DNA of 64,000 nucleotides from Hormiphora californensis. Its lineage: Eukaryota; Ctenophora; Tentaculata; Cydippida; Pleurobrachiidae. Below, in pieces: positions 50,169 through 62,862 of this stretch (its first letter is position 1; each line of letters starts with the position of its first letter). A program made the position numbers and the translations under genes. Location: positions 8,362,416 to 8,426,415 of the forward strand of contig CM035352.1 in the NCBI GenBank assembly GCA_020137815.1. Reading direction: 5' to 3'. A model generated the notes under the pieces. It searched no databases. It saw only the letters and a program-made list of their open reading frames with translations, and was not told where the DNA came from.

Positions 50169-51614
50169 ATGTCACGAAATCACGTCAGTAATGTCAGCCT
50201 GAGCCAAGAGCCATTGTCACAGTGGGACACAATTGACCTCTTCTCGATTGGCGGTGACCAAACTCCGTTCGACCAGCGCCCACTAGAAACATACCTGGCA
50301 GATTTGGACATTTCACGAGTTGAGCCAGAACGGAAACCACTGACCTCGCGACATGCATTGGCGTCAAGAATCGTGTCAAGTTCTCCACAACGAGAGCAAA
50401 GTTTCCGAATCCCTGAAGATAAGCCCAGGATACCAGAGAAAAGAATGTCACGAACTTTGGACCGATCAAGAGCTCTGAGTTGCCGAAGCACGTCATCTAA
50501 CAAACCAAACGTGCCCAGAAACCCCGTGGTAGTTCCAGCAAGTCGACCAGTAGCAGATCATTATCAACGGAACGTCCAACCAACTCAAGTCGACCAAAAC
50601 AGATACAGAACCCCTCCCTCCGGAATAAAACCACCAAAGTTCAAGGAAGGGAATAGTCTGAAATCGTACCTGAAGAGATTTGAAGATTATCTGTCAATGG
50701 CGACCGAGAACCCTCAGGATGTGCGTGGAATCCTACTTAACTGCTTAAAGTGCGATGCCACCTATGATCGGATACGCCGTCTGAAGTTCAGCCAAGAAGA
50801 AATGGCCAATCCACACAAGTTGCTACAATTCATCCGTGATGCTATCCTGAATGACGCTGCCATTGCTGAGACAAATCGTTTAGAACTGAAGGACATTAAA
50901 CAGGATGAACACGAGTCGGTATCTGACTTTGCAGAGAGAATCCATCGGGCAGCAGAGCTTGCGTTCCCAGGTGAGTCCGATGATCGTGTGAACGCAAACA
51001 AGATAGACGCTCTACAAGATGGTCTTCATGACCGTGATGTTGCTAAGGATGTCTGTGACTGGAAGAAACAGGACGTCGCTTTTGAAACTCTGGTTGCAGA
51101 AGCTGAGAGAGCAGCGACGCAGAACAAAATCTTCAAGAGAGGCGGTGCTGATTATGGAGCCACTGTTTATGCAATTCGGAGTGACGGACGAATGAGCCAA
51201 AACCAGCCTTACCAGAGAAAGAGTTGGAATCCGTGCAAGTTCTGTAAGAAGACGAACCACACGGAAGCAAACTGTAGGTTCAAGATAACTTGCCAAATAT
51301 GTGGTCAAGACCTACATGAAGCCAGAAACTGTCCCGTGCTAGCGAGCACTATCCAAACCGATGTTAACCCGATGCAGAATCAGCAGACCATGAACTTCCG
51401 ACCCCAGACATTCACAACTGGTAACAGAAGACAAGCCACATCGTCAGTGCCTGGAACGAGAGAACATGATCGAGCCAACGGTCTATGCTATGTTTGTCAT
51501 CAGAATGGACACCTCAGCAGAAATTGCCAGAACCGAGGATGGCAGTTAAACGAGAGAGCGGTCGGAGATTTTCACAACGCGGACACACACCAGAACTCCG
51601 GCCGCGCCAATTAA
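50169..51614 (+). CDS. Gag of the Ty3/gypsy element
   Basis: 481 residues beginning 26 bp after the 5' LTR. A basic, disordered N-terminus precedes a capsid-like helical region (PPKFKEGNSLKSYLKRFEDY and on). Three CCHC zinc knuckles follow: CKFCKKTNHTEANC, CQICGQDLHEARNC and CYVCHQNGHLSRNC. It overlaps the pol frame by about 130 nt, with pol in the -1 frame, so pol is probably made by -1 frameshifting. Confidence 0.88.
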   Translation: MSRNHVSNVSLSQEPLSQWDTIDLFSIGGDQTPFDQRPLETYLADLDISRVEPERKPLTSRHALASRIVSSSPQREQSFRIPEDKPRIPEKRMSRTLDRSRALSCRSTSSNKPNVPRNPVVVPASRPVADHYQRNVQPTQVDQNRYRTPPSGIKPPKFKEGNSLKSYLKRFEDYLSMATENPQDVRGILLNCLKCDATYDRIRRLKFSQEEMANPHKLLQFIRDAILNDAAIAETNRLELKDIKQDEHESVSDFAERIHRAAELAFPGESDDRVNANKIDALQDGLHDRDVAKDVCDWKKQDVAFETLVAEAERAATQNKIFKRGGADYGATVYAIRSDGRMSQNQPYQRKSWNPCKFCKKTNHTEANCRFKITCQICGQDLHEARNCPVLASTIQTDVNPMQNQQTMNFRPQTFTTGNRRQATSSVPGTREHDRANGLCYVCHQNGHLSRNCQNRGWQLNERAVGDFHNADTHQNSGRAN

Positions 51615-54600
51615 TTGAGCGGACAGTGACCCCGGCACAGAAGAAGGAAATCGAGGAAAACAGGGTGACCACACCCGAATCTGTGCCGGTAAAATGCGTC
51701 TGGGATTCACCACGATCAGACAAGGTGTATCCTAGAGAGGAAGAAGGAGATACAGCAACATCTTTAAACAGTACACAAGCTGTAGCGGGTACCGAAGTAG
51801 CACCCGATGAGAATGATAAAGGTCTTTCCACAGCATCTGATGTGGACTCAAAGGAACTCGTAATCACTCCTAAGTCTTCCCCAAGAACAAAGAAAACGGA
51901 AAAAGTGGTCATCCGAAAGCAGGAGAAGAATCAATCCCACACTGACGTGAGCGATGAGAAAAATGAAATAGTCGATAGTTCAGCAGTGATTGAGGTCGAG
52001 GGCAACAATGAGGACGATGTTATCCCTGAACCCAAGACCAAACGGAAGAAAAAGAGAAACAAGAGGAGCAAGGCAGCGAAAGTGAAAGCCCTCTCTGGAG
52101 AAGAAATACGGAAATCTCAAGAAATTATTGTAAACGGACTCATCCATGGCCCCGCATGGTGTGAGGATCAAACTAAACACCCGGTGCGCATGTTCATCGA
52201 TACAGGAAGCCAAGTTAACCTTATTGACTGGACAACTGTATGTAAGTACGGGCTAGTGTCTGAGATCCGTGAGACAAACAGAAAGTTGAGAGATTTCAGC
52301 GGAAATCGGATACCTTGCAGAGGCGCCATCTCCTTGTGTATGATAGTCGGAGGAGCCACCATTAATCTGGTCAACTTCGTGGTGTGCGAAGGAATGGATA
52401 CAGATATTCTATTAGGTGACCCGTTCTGTCGTAGCACAGGAGCCGCCTTGGACTATACGAACGCTGAACTAAGAGTCCCAAACGGTGAACCAGTACCTTT
52501 CCTGCCAAGACCAAGAAGCACCAAGAAGATTCTCCAGATAAGGTGGGGAGAAACTACCACAATACCACCTCATACTATGGGGTATGTCGTAGGATCCCTG
52601 AAGGAAGATTGTCTAGGTGATACGATCGGTCTTGTCTCAACTGATTGGTCACGGAAAAATAATGGCCTACTCATTGGTGACGCAATTGCCGAAGCTATGG
52701 AAGGAGACATTCCCATGAGAGTTTTGAACTTTAGCGAGGAGCCGATAACCCTCCAAAGGGGTAATAAAGCCGCTAAATTCCGCCCAGTGCCAGAGTACGA
52801 CCCTTATTCTAGAGTGGAATGGGAAGACCGAATCCAATTTCTCCGTGAGTCTGAGGAACCGGAAGTCGAGAAATGGACAAAGGAAGAGCTATTCGAGCGT
52901 CTAAAAGTAAAAACTGCATCCAGGAACCTCACGAAACAACAGGCTCAAGATCTACAAGACATTATTTGGGAGCACAGGGACTGTTTTGCATACGATGAGT
53001 ATGATCTCGGTTCCTGCAATATGTACAAAGCTACGATCAAGTTGAAGGAAGGGGCTACACCTCAGTGGACCCCTCCATTCCCTTGCCCATACAAGCTTGA
53101 GGGGGAGATGCAGAAAACAATCGATGAGATGGTGAAAACGAATGTGGTGGAGATCCTTCCGCAACGGTCAGATTGGAACTCACCAACATTCCTGGTACGA
53201 AAGAAAACACCTAAAGGGCAGCCTCAGCGTTACAGGCTTGTGTGCGACCTAAGGAACGTGAACAAGATGTGTATGCCAGCAAACTTCCCATTGGCTCATT
53301 TGGATCATGTCTTGGATAAAATCGGCCAGGACAAGATATTTTCCTCTTTTGACCTTACCCGAGGATACTGGCAGCTTCCCTATGACTGAATCCTCGAAAC
53401 AGATCACTGCCTTCTTGTATAAGAACACCCAGTACGCATTCTCGAAGACAGTGATGGGACATCGATCATCCGGACCATCTTTCTGCGATATGATGAATCG
53501 TCTGCTCGGATCTCTCCCGATAGAGCAAGTTGTCCAATTTGTGGACGACCTCCTCCTATCTTCTGTCACAGCTGACCAGCACCTTGATCGGTTGGAACGG
53601 CTTCTGTCCAGATTGTATGGTGCGAACCTCAAGATTTCACCCGACAAAAGTCAGCTGATGAGAGATGCAGTTGATTTCGTTGGAGTTCGTGTCAGCGGTG
53701 GCGGTATAAGTATCACTGAAGACCGTGTAGCTGACCTCCTAGCACTCCGTGAGCCTGAATCAAAGAAAGAGGTCATGCAAGCAATGGGTGCCCTGAACTA
53801 TGTGAGAAAGTGGATTCCAGCCTACAGTTCTATCAGTAAGCCAATATTCGCTTCTATACGCGGGGAAAGGAGTGCAAGTTCAAATGGACCAAAGAGTGTA
53901 GTGAAGCGTACGCCAAGCTGAAGCAGCTCGTCGCGGAAAGTACACAGCTTGCAATACCAAATCCAGAAGATCCTTACAGCTCCTACGAGGTCACACTAGA
54001 TGCCAGTGAGAAAGGTTTAGGCGCCTCCCTATCCCAGGAATTGGATACACCTGAAGGTGGTAGAGAACGAAGGATTGTCGCTTACTACAGCCGAGCTCTC
54101 CCCGAGTACAAGAGAGCACGGGGACAGACGAAGCTGGAGTTCGAGGCTCTGTTCGCAGCAATCCAGCACTGGACCATATATCTTTATAACGTGAAACAGT
54201 TTGTCGTCATAACAGACTGTTTATCCTTGGTAAAAGCCGAAGGTACCCTGTTCACGAAGCCAGACAACGCGGTAACCAAGAAAGTTATGAAGTTAGCCGA
54301 GTTCAACTTCAAACTCCAGCATTTAAGTGGCCCGGAAAACAAGATTTGTGATTGGTTGTCAAGGTTCAGCCTGCCGCCAACCAAGATCGAAGCCGAAACA
54401 CAAACGACACCTCAGACCCATGAAGATTTGACTAAAGTTGTCAAGGTTGTAAATCTATGTGATAGAAACAACGAAGAGATGCAACAAGATGTCATCCGAA
54501 AGATACCTGAGGATCGTCACAACTCCACAGAGTCCGAAGCAGACACAGAGTCCAACCATGAAGACTGCTCGAGTAGCAGCGTGGATACAGGAACGTACAT

Positions 54601-56650
54601 GTCTACTGAAGATTCCTCTGAAGACATATCTCTGTCGACAATACGAGTTAACAGTGTGAGCGAGTGCGAAGTCTTTCTCATAAAGAGCACTCAGTTTCCT
54701 GCAGCATCGTACGTCACGGAATATGAATACTTCAGTAATGAAGACAAGCCACCCACCCAATCAGATGAAGACAGCCACCCGCAACATGAGAGTATTGGCT
54801 CTGAAGAAACTCTAGGCCTTTGTGAAATACTCAACGATTTGGTGAGCTGTGAAGAAATAAGCACCTGTCCAGAAAAAGTCATGACTGAAAATAACGAAGA
54901 AGAAGAAAAAGAATGGTCATATGAGCAGGAGATTCATTGTTTATGCGCAGAGCAAGAATCTCACTTTCCGTCAGGATCCGGAAGGATCGCGTCGATCCAG
55001 CAAAACGGTGTACAGATCCCCGTAGTTGGAAAGACCTGGACTGATTGGGAGACTGTCCAGGAGAAAGATGACATGCTAAAGTTAGTGAGAAAATGGGTGA
55101 GTGACGGGAATAGACAAGTGGTACAAGCCAACAGGGCCCCACCTGATCTAGAGTCTTTGTGGAAACAGTACCAGCTCCTCCGGATAGAGGATGGTGTATT
55201 GCAAAGAAAATGGCTCGATCTCAAGACAAATGATTCCAAATGGCTGATTGTGGTACCTATGAAGGAGCGAGATGAGCTTATCAGACAGGCTCATGACTTC
55301 CACACAGGTCACGCCGGAGTCAGTGCAACAGTTGATCACCTACGAAGAAACTTTTACTGGCCGGCCCAGCCCAAACAAGTCGGACTATACATCGGTCAGT
55401 GTGTAAATTGTGCCTCAAACAAACAGCGTCAACAGACCTTCCAAGCCGAGATGGCCACATTTGTGTGTCACGAGTTCAACGCCGTTATTGTAATCGATCA
55501 TATCGTTCCAGAAGCCCGTGGATCGACGATAAGAGGCAACAAGAACGTCCTAACAATTACAGACGTTTATTCAAACTTTCTAGTTGCAGTGCCTACGAAG
55601 ACCCAAACATCCGTTGAGAGCCGTGAGAAAATTCTCGCTCATTGGATCTGGAAATTTGGTTGGCCGAGAGAAATAATCTGTGATCAACATCAGAACTTCA
55701 ATGGCAAAGAATTCAAAGATTTCTTCGAAAAACTGAACGTAAAAGTTCAACCCGGCCAAGCCTATTCAGCCCGCAGTACTGGACGTGCTGAAAATAGCAA
55801 CAAAAAGATTGATCGAATTCTCAGAGCGACCCTGTTCGAGTCCAACCCTAAAGATTGGGATTTGCATCTTGATCAAGTGTGCTTCAAGCTAAACAACACC
55901 AGATCTAGAAGAACAGGCTTCACGGCACACAGGATTGTCTTTGGCACAGAACCGAACATGCCTGATGCCTTACATCTCCGCCGAACCATAGACAGAGAGA
56001 ATAAGACTCCAAATATGGACATTCCAACATCCGTCTACCATCGCTACAGAGAGATCTGCAACTTAAGCTACAAGATCAGGCAAAACGTCAATGAAGACCT
56101 GATAGCGGCCAAAAAGCAATTCAACAAGAGGCTAAATGACCCGGAATTAGCAGTTGGAGATCAAGTTTTGGCAAAAATCCCGTGCCCAGTACATAAATTT
56201 GGGCCTAGATTCAGTGGACCTTTTCCAGTGAGCCAAGTGCTCAGCCCCTACCTCTACAGAGTGAAGATGAGCGTAGGAGACAAGGTTATTGGTGTGGGAA
56301 AGTTGAAGTTATTTGCACGCAACGGCAAAACGGTAGAGTGTAAAAATTCGGAGAAACTGAAGGAAACCGAATCAAACCCACCAATGATGCCAGTTCTAGT
56401 TCAGCATGCAAATGCAGATCACCAGGATTGTAACGAAACTTCAGTTGAAATCGTGCCAACACCAGAGCAACCCGAAGATGACCATGATACAGCGGAAACA
56501 TCTTCTCCAACACCAGAGCAACCCGAAGATGACCATGATACAGCGGAAACACCTTCTCCAGACCAAACCTCTCCGCCAGTTACAGGAGGAAATGACCGGA
56601 GAATCAGGCTTCGAGCTCATGTCAAACCACCTGACCGATTCAGGGGTTAG
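51485..56650 (+). pseudogene. Pol of the Ty3/gypsy element (two frame breaks)
   Basis: Domains in order: aspartic protease (MFIDTGSQVNLID), RT (DWNSPTFLVRKK, FSSFDLTRGYWQLP, then FVDDLLL as the catalytic box), RNase H (VTLDASEKGLGASLSQ, LEFEALFAAIQHW) and integrase (zinc-binding GHAGVSATVDHLRR with CVNC, core IDHIV...ICDQHQNFNGKEF...GRAENSNKKI). No chromodomain is obvious. The C-terminal tail repeats TPEQPEDDHDTAET twice. The frame changes near 53383 and changes back near 53880, so about 500 nt of RT is in another frame. An acidic insert lies between RNase H and integrase (54380-54960). Confidence 0.88.
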
Positions 56651-56823
56651 TTGTCATGTGGTCGAATATGAAGTGTGTTCCTACTCAGTGCACGAGATTT
56701 CGCCACTCCCCAACACTGACTGCTGCTATGCCTGAACATCTTCGACTCCACATTGAGGCGCATCTGTTCCGGAAGTTAAGATCTTCTGATCTCCCTCTAC
56801 ATTTAAACAGTGTTTTACACTAA

Positions 56824-57150
56824 TAAGTTGAGTGTACTCGACAACCCGTTAAAATCCTTTTGGATTTATTTTTATAACCCCAACCAAGTTGAGTGTACTC
56901 GACAACCCATCAAATCCTCTTGGATTTCGATTTTATTTTAACAACTAAGTTGAGTGTACTCGACAACCCGTTAAAATCCTTTTGGATTTATTTTTATAAC
57001 CCCAACCAAGTTGAGTGTACTCGACAACCCATCAAATCCTCTTGGATTTCGATTTTATTTTAACAACTAAGTTGAGTGTACTCGACAACCCGTTAAAATC
57101 CTTTTGGATTTATTTTTATAATCCCCAACCAAGTTGAGAGTTCTCGACAA
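56824..57150 (+). repeat. 122-bp tandem repeat, about 2.7 copies, in the LTR element 3' UTR
   Basis: Units begin TAAGTTGAGTGTACTCGACA at 56824, 56946 and 57068. Each is made of two similar 60-bp halves, both with GAGTGTACTCGACAACCC. The GAGTGTACTC core is palindromic. Confidence 0.9.
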
Positions 57151-57642
57151 CAGCAACCATACAACTGACCTCTATCTGTTGATATGTTTTGATGATCCAA
57201 AAACAAACTGAAACCTGATGACAAGGGTAAATGTGCTACCTAACGATACATGGCAGCTACCAATCTGCGATACCGGTGAACAGTTCATGTGAAGTGTGAA
57301 CATGCGATATTTTGCTTCCTTGAGACATGATAAGGAGGTGAAGAGAAGCCGTGATCTATTGGTTGAGATCAATGGTTTTGTCAGGAACCGGCCGTTGCTG
57401 AAGTTTGATTACCCCCTGAGAAACTCGCTTGAGAAGAGTGAAACAGACCGGTGTCCGATCCAGATCTCATCATCAATTTTCCATCAACCTGTGCGCCATC
57501 CTTTGACATCGTGTTCCTGGGGTGGACGGTATCGGCCAACATGGTGCAACGTGAACAGCAATGCCCCCTTTTAATTGGAACTTCAGAGACCTTTCTTCCT
57601 TACCTTCATCGTGAAATCATTGTTTAAAGCGAGAATTTCTCT

Positions 57643-57671
57643 GAGAAAGAGAAAACAGAAAAAGAAACAAA
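57643..57671 (+). promoter_or_regulatory. Polypurine tract candidate of the LTR element
   Basis: A 28-nt A/G run followed by TGTAATATT. It lies 320 bp before the region shared by both LTRs. If it is the true PPT, the 3' LTR is 57672-58431 and the 5' LTR has lost its first part. Confidence 0.45.
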
Positions 57672-57992
57672 TTGTAATATTTTATACAGTGTATTACTGA
57701 CCATGAACATGTTTGTATTCACAAAATGTGAAGCTTTTAATGATCTTAATTTATTACCCGGGTATGCTATGGTCCGATTTTATTATTCTACACAGTATTT
57801 TTAATGAATTATTTTTACCGTTAACGTAACTCCTTGTAGAGTGTATCTTGTAAGTCATGTGTACTCTTTCTCGATATTCGTTTATTTTCATCGTCCCGTG
57901 CTCATGGTACAGTTCTGGGCTATTCTGTCGAGGACACCGTGTCACCGGCTCAAAGGAGTCGGTGGCAACGGCGCTTTTTGTCCTTGATGGAA

Positions 57993-58431
57993 TGGTGCAG
58001 AACTGGGCCAGCCCTGTGTGTTTGTGTGTGCGTGTGTGTGAGAATGTGTGTTTGTGTCTGTGTCCTATCGCGAAGGTGCTTGTTTTGACGCTGAGTTCTA
58101 TTAAAAGCACAGCATCTTCGCGCGCGCGTGTGTGTCGCTTTGGTGACACGCGCGCGCGTTTTCTGAGATCTGAGAGAGAAGAGCGATTGATGTTTTGAGA
58201 GTGAGTTTTCTTTTGTCGGAGCGAAGCAACTTTCAAAAGCGTGTGTTCTCTTAGTCAACTGAACTGTAACAATCCTTTACCGTTACTTTTACATTCACAA
58301 AATAAAAGACAACGTGTTTACTTTCGCCTTTACGCTCCAGCTGACGGGTACGCCCCATACGTGTCACGAAACCACCCCAAGAACGCCCCCTTTACAGAAC
58401 AACCCCTTTCGGCAGTCCTTACTTTACACCA
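57993..58431 (+). repeat. 3' LTR (shared part, 439 bp)
   Basis: Matches 49703-50142 except for one base in an A-run. The LINE endonuclease sequence resumes directly after it. Confidence 0.88.
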
Positions 58432-59612
58432 ACCTCAGCATTTATACTTCGGGTAATGTGTTCCTTGATATTGGTGATGATCTCAGCTGCAAGGGCTTCT
58501 AGTTTGGCAACTCTGGTCTGGCCGGCCCCCTTCTTCTGTAGCTTCTTTATTCGTCTGTCGATCCTCCTCCTCTTTGATTTCAACTTGGTTAGTGCCTTGT
58601 CCTTAACAAGATGGGAGTAGTCCTGGATTTTCTTCAGTGGGGCACTGGAGCATGTGACCTGAAGGACAGTGAGGGTTAGTAGGTTTGTGAATGCTGTGAG
58701 CCTATCAATGTTTTCAAGTGATTCACACAATTCCCAAAGAACATCCCAATCAATATCACTAAGCAAGTCCCTCAGTTTATTCATATCCGATTTGTGATAA
58801 CACACTCCTTCGAATGACCAACGATCTAGTTTTTTCTTCTTAAAGTGTGGAGTGCATGTCATGTTATACCCTAGTACACCGGCTACTGTTTTGTGATCTG
58901 ACATACTAATGGTTGCTTCAACCTCAGTTTTGATAAAGTAGTCCGGTCTATTAGTCAAAATTACATCAAGCAAACTGGACTCTCTTGTTGCATCGTCGAC
59001 AACTTGACATAGGAAATTTTGTTGTGTAAAGTTCTCTGTTGCTGCTGATATTCTGTCTTCTCTGTCTCCCCCCGGGGTTGAAAGATCCCAATTGTGGTGT
59101 GGTAGGTTTAGGTCCCCCATGATGTAGAGATCAGGGACAGTTCTTTCGTGGGAGTGCTTGTTTATAAAGGCCTGTAGTGTCTCAAGCAGGTCTTGGTAAT
59201 CACTGGTGCGGTAGATTGAGGCAACTATGGTGTGACACCTAGCCATGTACACAGCAACCATGTTGTTGAAGTTGTCTCCCCAAGAAGTTTTATCAGTGAC
59301 TATCAGCGAGCCATGAACGAACAGAGCACAGCCTCCCCCGGTCCTGGTCTCCCTATCTGCTCGCCACAGACTGTATCCCGGTATCTTTACTTGTGCGTCC
59401 TCCACTCTTCCATCCCACCACGTCTCAGTTAGGCCCACTGCCATTACAGGTAGATCAGAGCTGGTGATTTGGTCCGCAAGGTATCTCATTTTCCACTTTG
59501 TTTTGCTAGTGGCGGCAGGGTTGAGACTCCTGCCGTTAATAAGGAGAAGCTTTGATCCGCATACTTCTCCTTTGGTGCCTGCTATGACCATGTGAAATTT
59601 CACCAAACCCAA
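58432..59612 (-). pseudogene. Second LINE: endonuclease part
   Basis: APE-type endonuclease with LLLINGRSL, VGLTETWWDG, GGGCALFVHG, YIMGDLNLPHHNWDLS and SMSDHKTVAG; all catalytic blocks are visible. A basic linker (KSKRRRIDRRIKKLQKK) follows, then the reading frame enters the LTR at 58431. The start ATG at 59612 may not be the true 5' end. Confidence 0.85.
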
Positions 59613-61298
59613 GTGAGGGTCGTTTCAGTTTGGGGGTTTCTTTACAAGTACCTAACCTGTAGCTGGTAGCACATTCAAAAAGGGAAATATCGATCCGTTA
59701 CAGAAAAGGCCTCCAGGTGACTCACCACAGCATGAGATAGTAAGAGGTTCACGTCATATTAGTAAACCTGGTTCACCAATATGACGTGAATCTAAAGAGT
59801 TGGTGAGTGTATCTTTTAATGGTTATGTGCTGTCCTCGCATGCTGTGGCCTGTGAGGAGACTCCTCGTGGAGTGCATCCGGCACTGGAGGCCTTTGAACG
59901 GGGGATCTGCGATTGTAGCGTTTGCCAAGAAACTCTGAAATATCGGCATGTACTATGCTAGAGTCCCCTCATGCACGTACGTCTCTTCAGAAGGTCCTGC
60001 TGTAGCTCAGTGACAGCAGGAGTCAGCGTATGCCAACTGGAAAAATATTTTCACAAAAAGTTTATTTTCGAATTTTCGGTTTTCGGTTTTTTTTCGATTC
60101 CAGTTTTATTTTTATTGCATTTATATTTGGCCACCTGGACGCGCGCGGCCAAATTTAATTTAATGCGCTGCTTTAACGCGCGCATATCGAATAGAAGATT
60201 TGTGTCGCGAGAACTCCCAAAAATTCAAAAATTTATTTATTTTTATTTAGAAACCTTAATCCAAATTCTTGGAATGCGCTGCAGCCCCCTCATGCGCGCA
60301 CCCCCGCAACGAGGGGACTGGAGGGAATGCCGCGCGCGCGTTTGGCCAGATCTGGCCAGAGTCGAAAATAACTTTGCGAGCGAAAAAACGGCGGTGCTTA
60401 TAACTTTAGCCCCTGAAGTCCGTTTGACTTGATTCTTTCACCAGTTGTTAGATCTGACAATTATCTACCTTGCTGTTTTTGAGAGAAGTTAATTGGACTT
60501 GAGGAGGCTGAGCAATAGCCGTTCAAAGATTGGTTGTTTTCAAAAAGTGACGTCACAGATCCCTGCAGGGACACTTTTGTTTCAAATTTGAATTAAAATC
60601 TCGAATTTTTTATTTTACCGCACTCGATTTTGCGGAGTTTGGTTCATATCTCCTGTTCCTGATAAGATAGAGACCTGAAACCAGTTGCATTTGAAAGCTG
60701 TTATCTTCCTCTTTCCAACGCTACCAAAACGATTTCTGTACCTTATCTGGAACCGGAGATATGATTGATTATGTATTCCCCCCCAGCGCGGTATTCCCTC
60801 CAGGCCCCTTATATTATATTATAAGGGGCCTGCAACGTATGCCAATCCAAATTCCATAATGTTAGTCAGTTAGTCCGATAATTGTTTTTTTCAAACTCCT
60901 CCCACAGTTTTTGAGCTAGACCCCTGAAAATTTGTACACTGGTACCTTGGACCAAGGCGGATGTAAGTACGGGCTCAGATTTTTGATCCGATTCCGATCT
61001 TTACAGCATTGACGTCACGGGGTGACGTCATTGCGACAAAAAGACTTACATTTTCAAACGCTTCTAAGACCCTGAAAACGGCTCTAAATCAAAAAACTAA
61101 CGCCATCGTGGGGAAAGAGAATCGTTTGAACTTCATTTTAGTTGATGGCGATTTCCCGTAACTCAATGTTTAAGGGTCGTAAATCGCGTCGGGAAAGTTA
61201 AAAATGCCAAAAATACGATATTTTTCACCGTAGCCACCCAAAATCTTATCCAATCGATATGAAACTTGGTCGGTATGTGAATTTTAATGTCCTTTGGC
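59613..61298. other. Intergenic or repeat-derived DNA, no gene seen
   Basis: Contains an imperfect inverted repeat at 59746-59791 (TTCACGTCATATT / AATATGACGTGAA) and GC-rich CGCGCG stretches (60130-60350). At 60647-60765 is a hairpin-like segment with ATATCTCC.GTTCC.GATAAG in both orientations, related in inverted form to 62025-62098. The plus-strand ORF 59971-60432 has no protein-like pattern. Confidence 0.5.
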
Positions 61299-62402
61299 CA
61301 GGGGTTCCCGGAAAACGGATTGGCAAGATGAGAACTGACCGGAGTTCTTATAATTCACGAATTTGGAATTTTTCGTCGACTTTTTTTTGGCGACATAAAA
61401 CGCGAACGAGAGGAAATTTTCAATGAATTTTAAAATTTTACACTGCGCGTGTAATTTTAGGTTCCGCGCGCCACGTTTTGCGGCGCAGCATAGAGAATTA
61501 CCACACGGCGCGGCGACAATTTCTTGGAAGACTTTTTTTGATCATTTTTCACACGTCGGATTCCGCGTTTTTCCACCTCCACATCCACATCCACCGATCA
61601 TCCATCCCTGTGCTCCAATTCACTGCTTAGTAGACTCACTTCCAAACCGTTCTCTTTCACATTCTCTGACAACTCTGGCGTTCTCTCTTCAACTGTTTCT
61701 CAATCCAGACGGTTGCAAACCCAGGCAAACAGGTTTATTAGACTCTCACTCTGATTTCCTGTTTTCTCGCCGAAACTTCGCCCAGCTTTTTCTTATCGCT
61801 GTGGTAGCGCTCTTGATATACCGAAAAGTAAATCAACAGTTCGTGTACTTTTGGAAACCGTTCTTAAAGGTTGACAAGATACCTAAAACTTTTCGTATAT
61901 CGTCTTATTTTGATTTATCATTAATTTTCAGCATTTTTTCAGAATTTTTTGTCGGCTAGAAATATGTGCAAAATAGGGGGTCTACTGACAAATGAGTGTG
62001 CCTTTTTTAAAATTGATACCGTAATATCTCCGGTTCCTGATGAGATACAGAAACCGTTTTGGTAGCGTTGGAAAGGTCTTATTGAGAACAATCCAACGCA
62101 ACCAAGATCAAGTCTTTATCTTTTGAGGAACCGGAAACGTGAATTTCAATTTGCGAGACGCAGTGAGTGTGCCCAGTAAAACCAGTGCTGACAATATCGG
62201 TAGACCCCCTATTTCGAATTTTTTTCTAGCCGACAAAAAATTCTGAAAAAATGCTGAAAATTAATGATAAATCAAAATAAGACGATATAAGAAAAGTTTT
62301 AGGTATCTTGTCAACCTTTAAGGAGATCTAGAACCAGGGGTTCCCGGAAAACGGATTGGCAAGATGAGAACTGACCGGAGTTCTTAAAATTTCACGAAGT
62401 TG
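61299..62402. mobile_element. Compound repeat: 70-bp direct repeats around a 115-bp inverted repeat
   Basis: CCAGGGGTTCCCGGAAAACG and following text occurs directly at 61301 and 62335. Inside, 61866-61980 and 62203-62325 are reverse complements (TTTTAGGTATCTTGTCAACC ...). This suggests a foldback element with short LTR-like borders. No ORF. Confidence 0.65.
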
Positions 62403-62413
62403 GTTTTGTATTG

Positions 62414-62845
62414 TATTGTATTTAGTCCAAAAACCAATTAAATAAATTAGTTTGGATGCCCGGGCCCATTTGGTGTCACGGGGGTAAAACCTTTAGGCTA
62501 CTGTCATAAATAATGGCATATCTCGTTTATTTTTCAATCTCTCGTTTTTCTTTTCTCTTTCTCTCCATCCCTCTATCTCTTTCTCCCTCTTTTCCTCTTT
62601 CTCCCACTCTCCACCTCCATATCTCCCTCTTTCTCTTTTTTTCTCTCTTTTATTTATATGTATTTCTCTTACTATCTCTCCGTCTTTCTCGATATATCTC
62701 ACTCTTTATATCACAATTTGTTTTTCTTTATCTCTCTCGATATTCATCATTTATGACAGTAGCCTAAAGGTTTTACCCCCGTGACACCAAATGGGCCCGG
62801 GCATCCAAACTAATTTATTTAATTGGTTTTTGGACTAAATTTCTG
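62414..62845. mobile_element. MITE with about 100-bp terminal inverted repeats
   Basis: The arms start TTTAGTCCAAAAACCAATTA and contain GATGCCCGGGCCCATTTGG; the right arm is their reverse complement ending GGACTAAA. The interior is a CT-rich tract of about 230 bp. A target duplication is not clear. Confidence 0.8.
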
Positions 62846-62862
62846 TTCTTTTTGGTGTAATA

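Larger units (their letters stand above)
49703..58431 (+). mobile_element. Ty3/gypsy LTR retrotransposon inserted in the LINE
   Basis: An 8.7-kb element with terminal direct repeats 49703-50142 and 57993-58431, identical apart from one A in an A-run (about 99.8%), so the insertion is very young. Domain order is gag, protease, RT, RNase H, integrase, which is the Ty3/gypsy order. A target duplication is not clear (only AGG is shared on the minus strand). Pol has two opposite frame breaks, so this copy is defective unless they are sequencing indels. Confidence 0.9.
47724..59612 (-). mobile_element. CR1-like LINE (second), split by an LTR retrotransposon
   Basis: The endonuclease part (59612-58432) and the RT part (49702-47833) belong to one element interrupted by the Ty3/gypsy insertion between them. 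The protein text runs on from ...HITRSINAE to KEDKAVAQIKKNPRAF. The 3' end at 47724-47750 shows three copies of the octamer TTGTAATC, a typical CR1-type tail. ORF1 is not recognised; the 5' end is probably lost. The RT part has a frameshift near 49137. Confidence 0.85.

Noticed and set aside
61423-61959. 178-codon plus ORF
   Set aside because: Lies across the arms of a repeat element, has irregular composition and no recognisable motif, and its 3' part is one arm of an inverted repeat.
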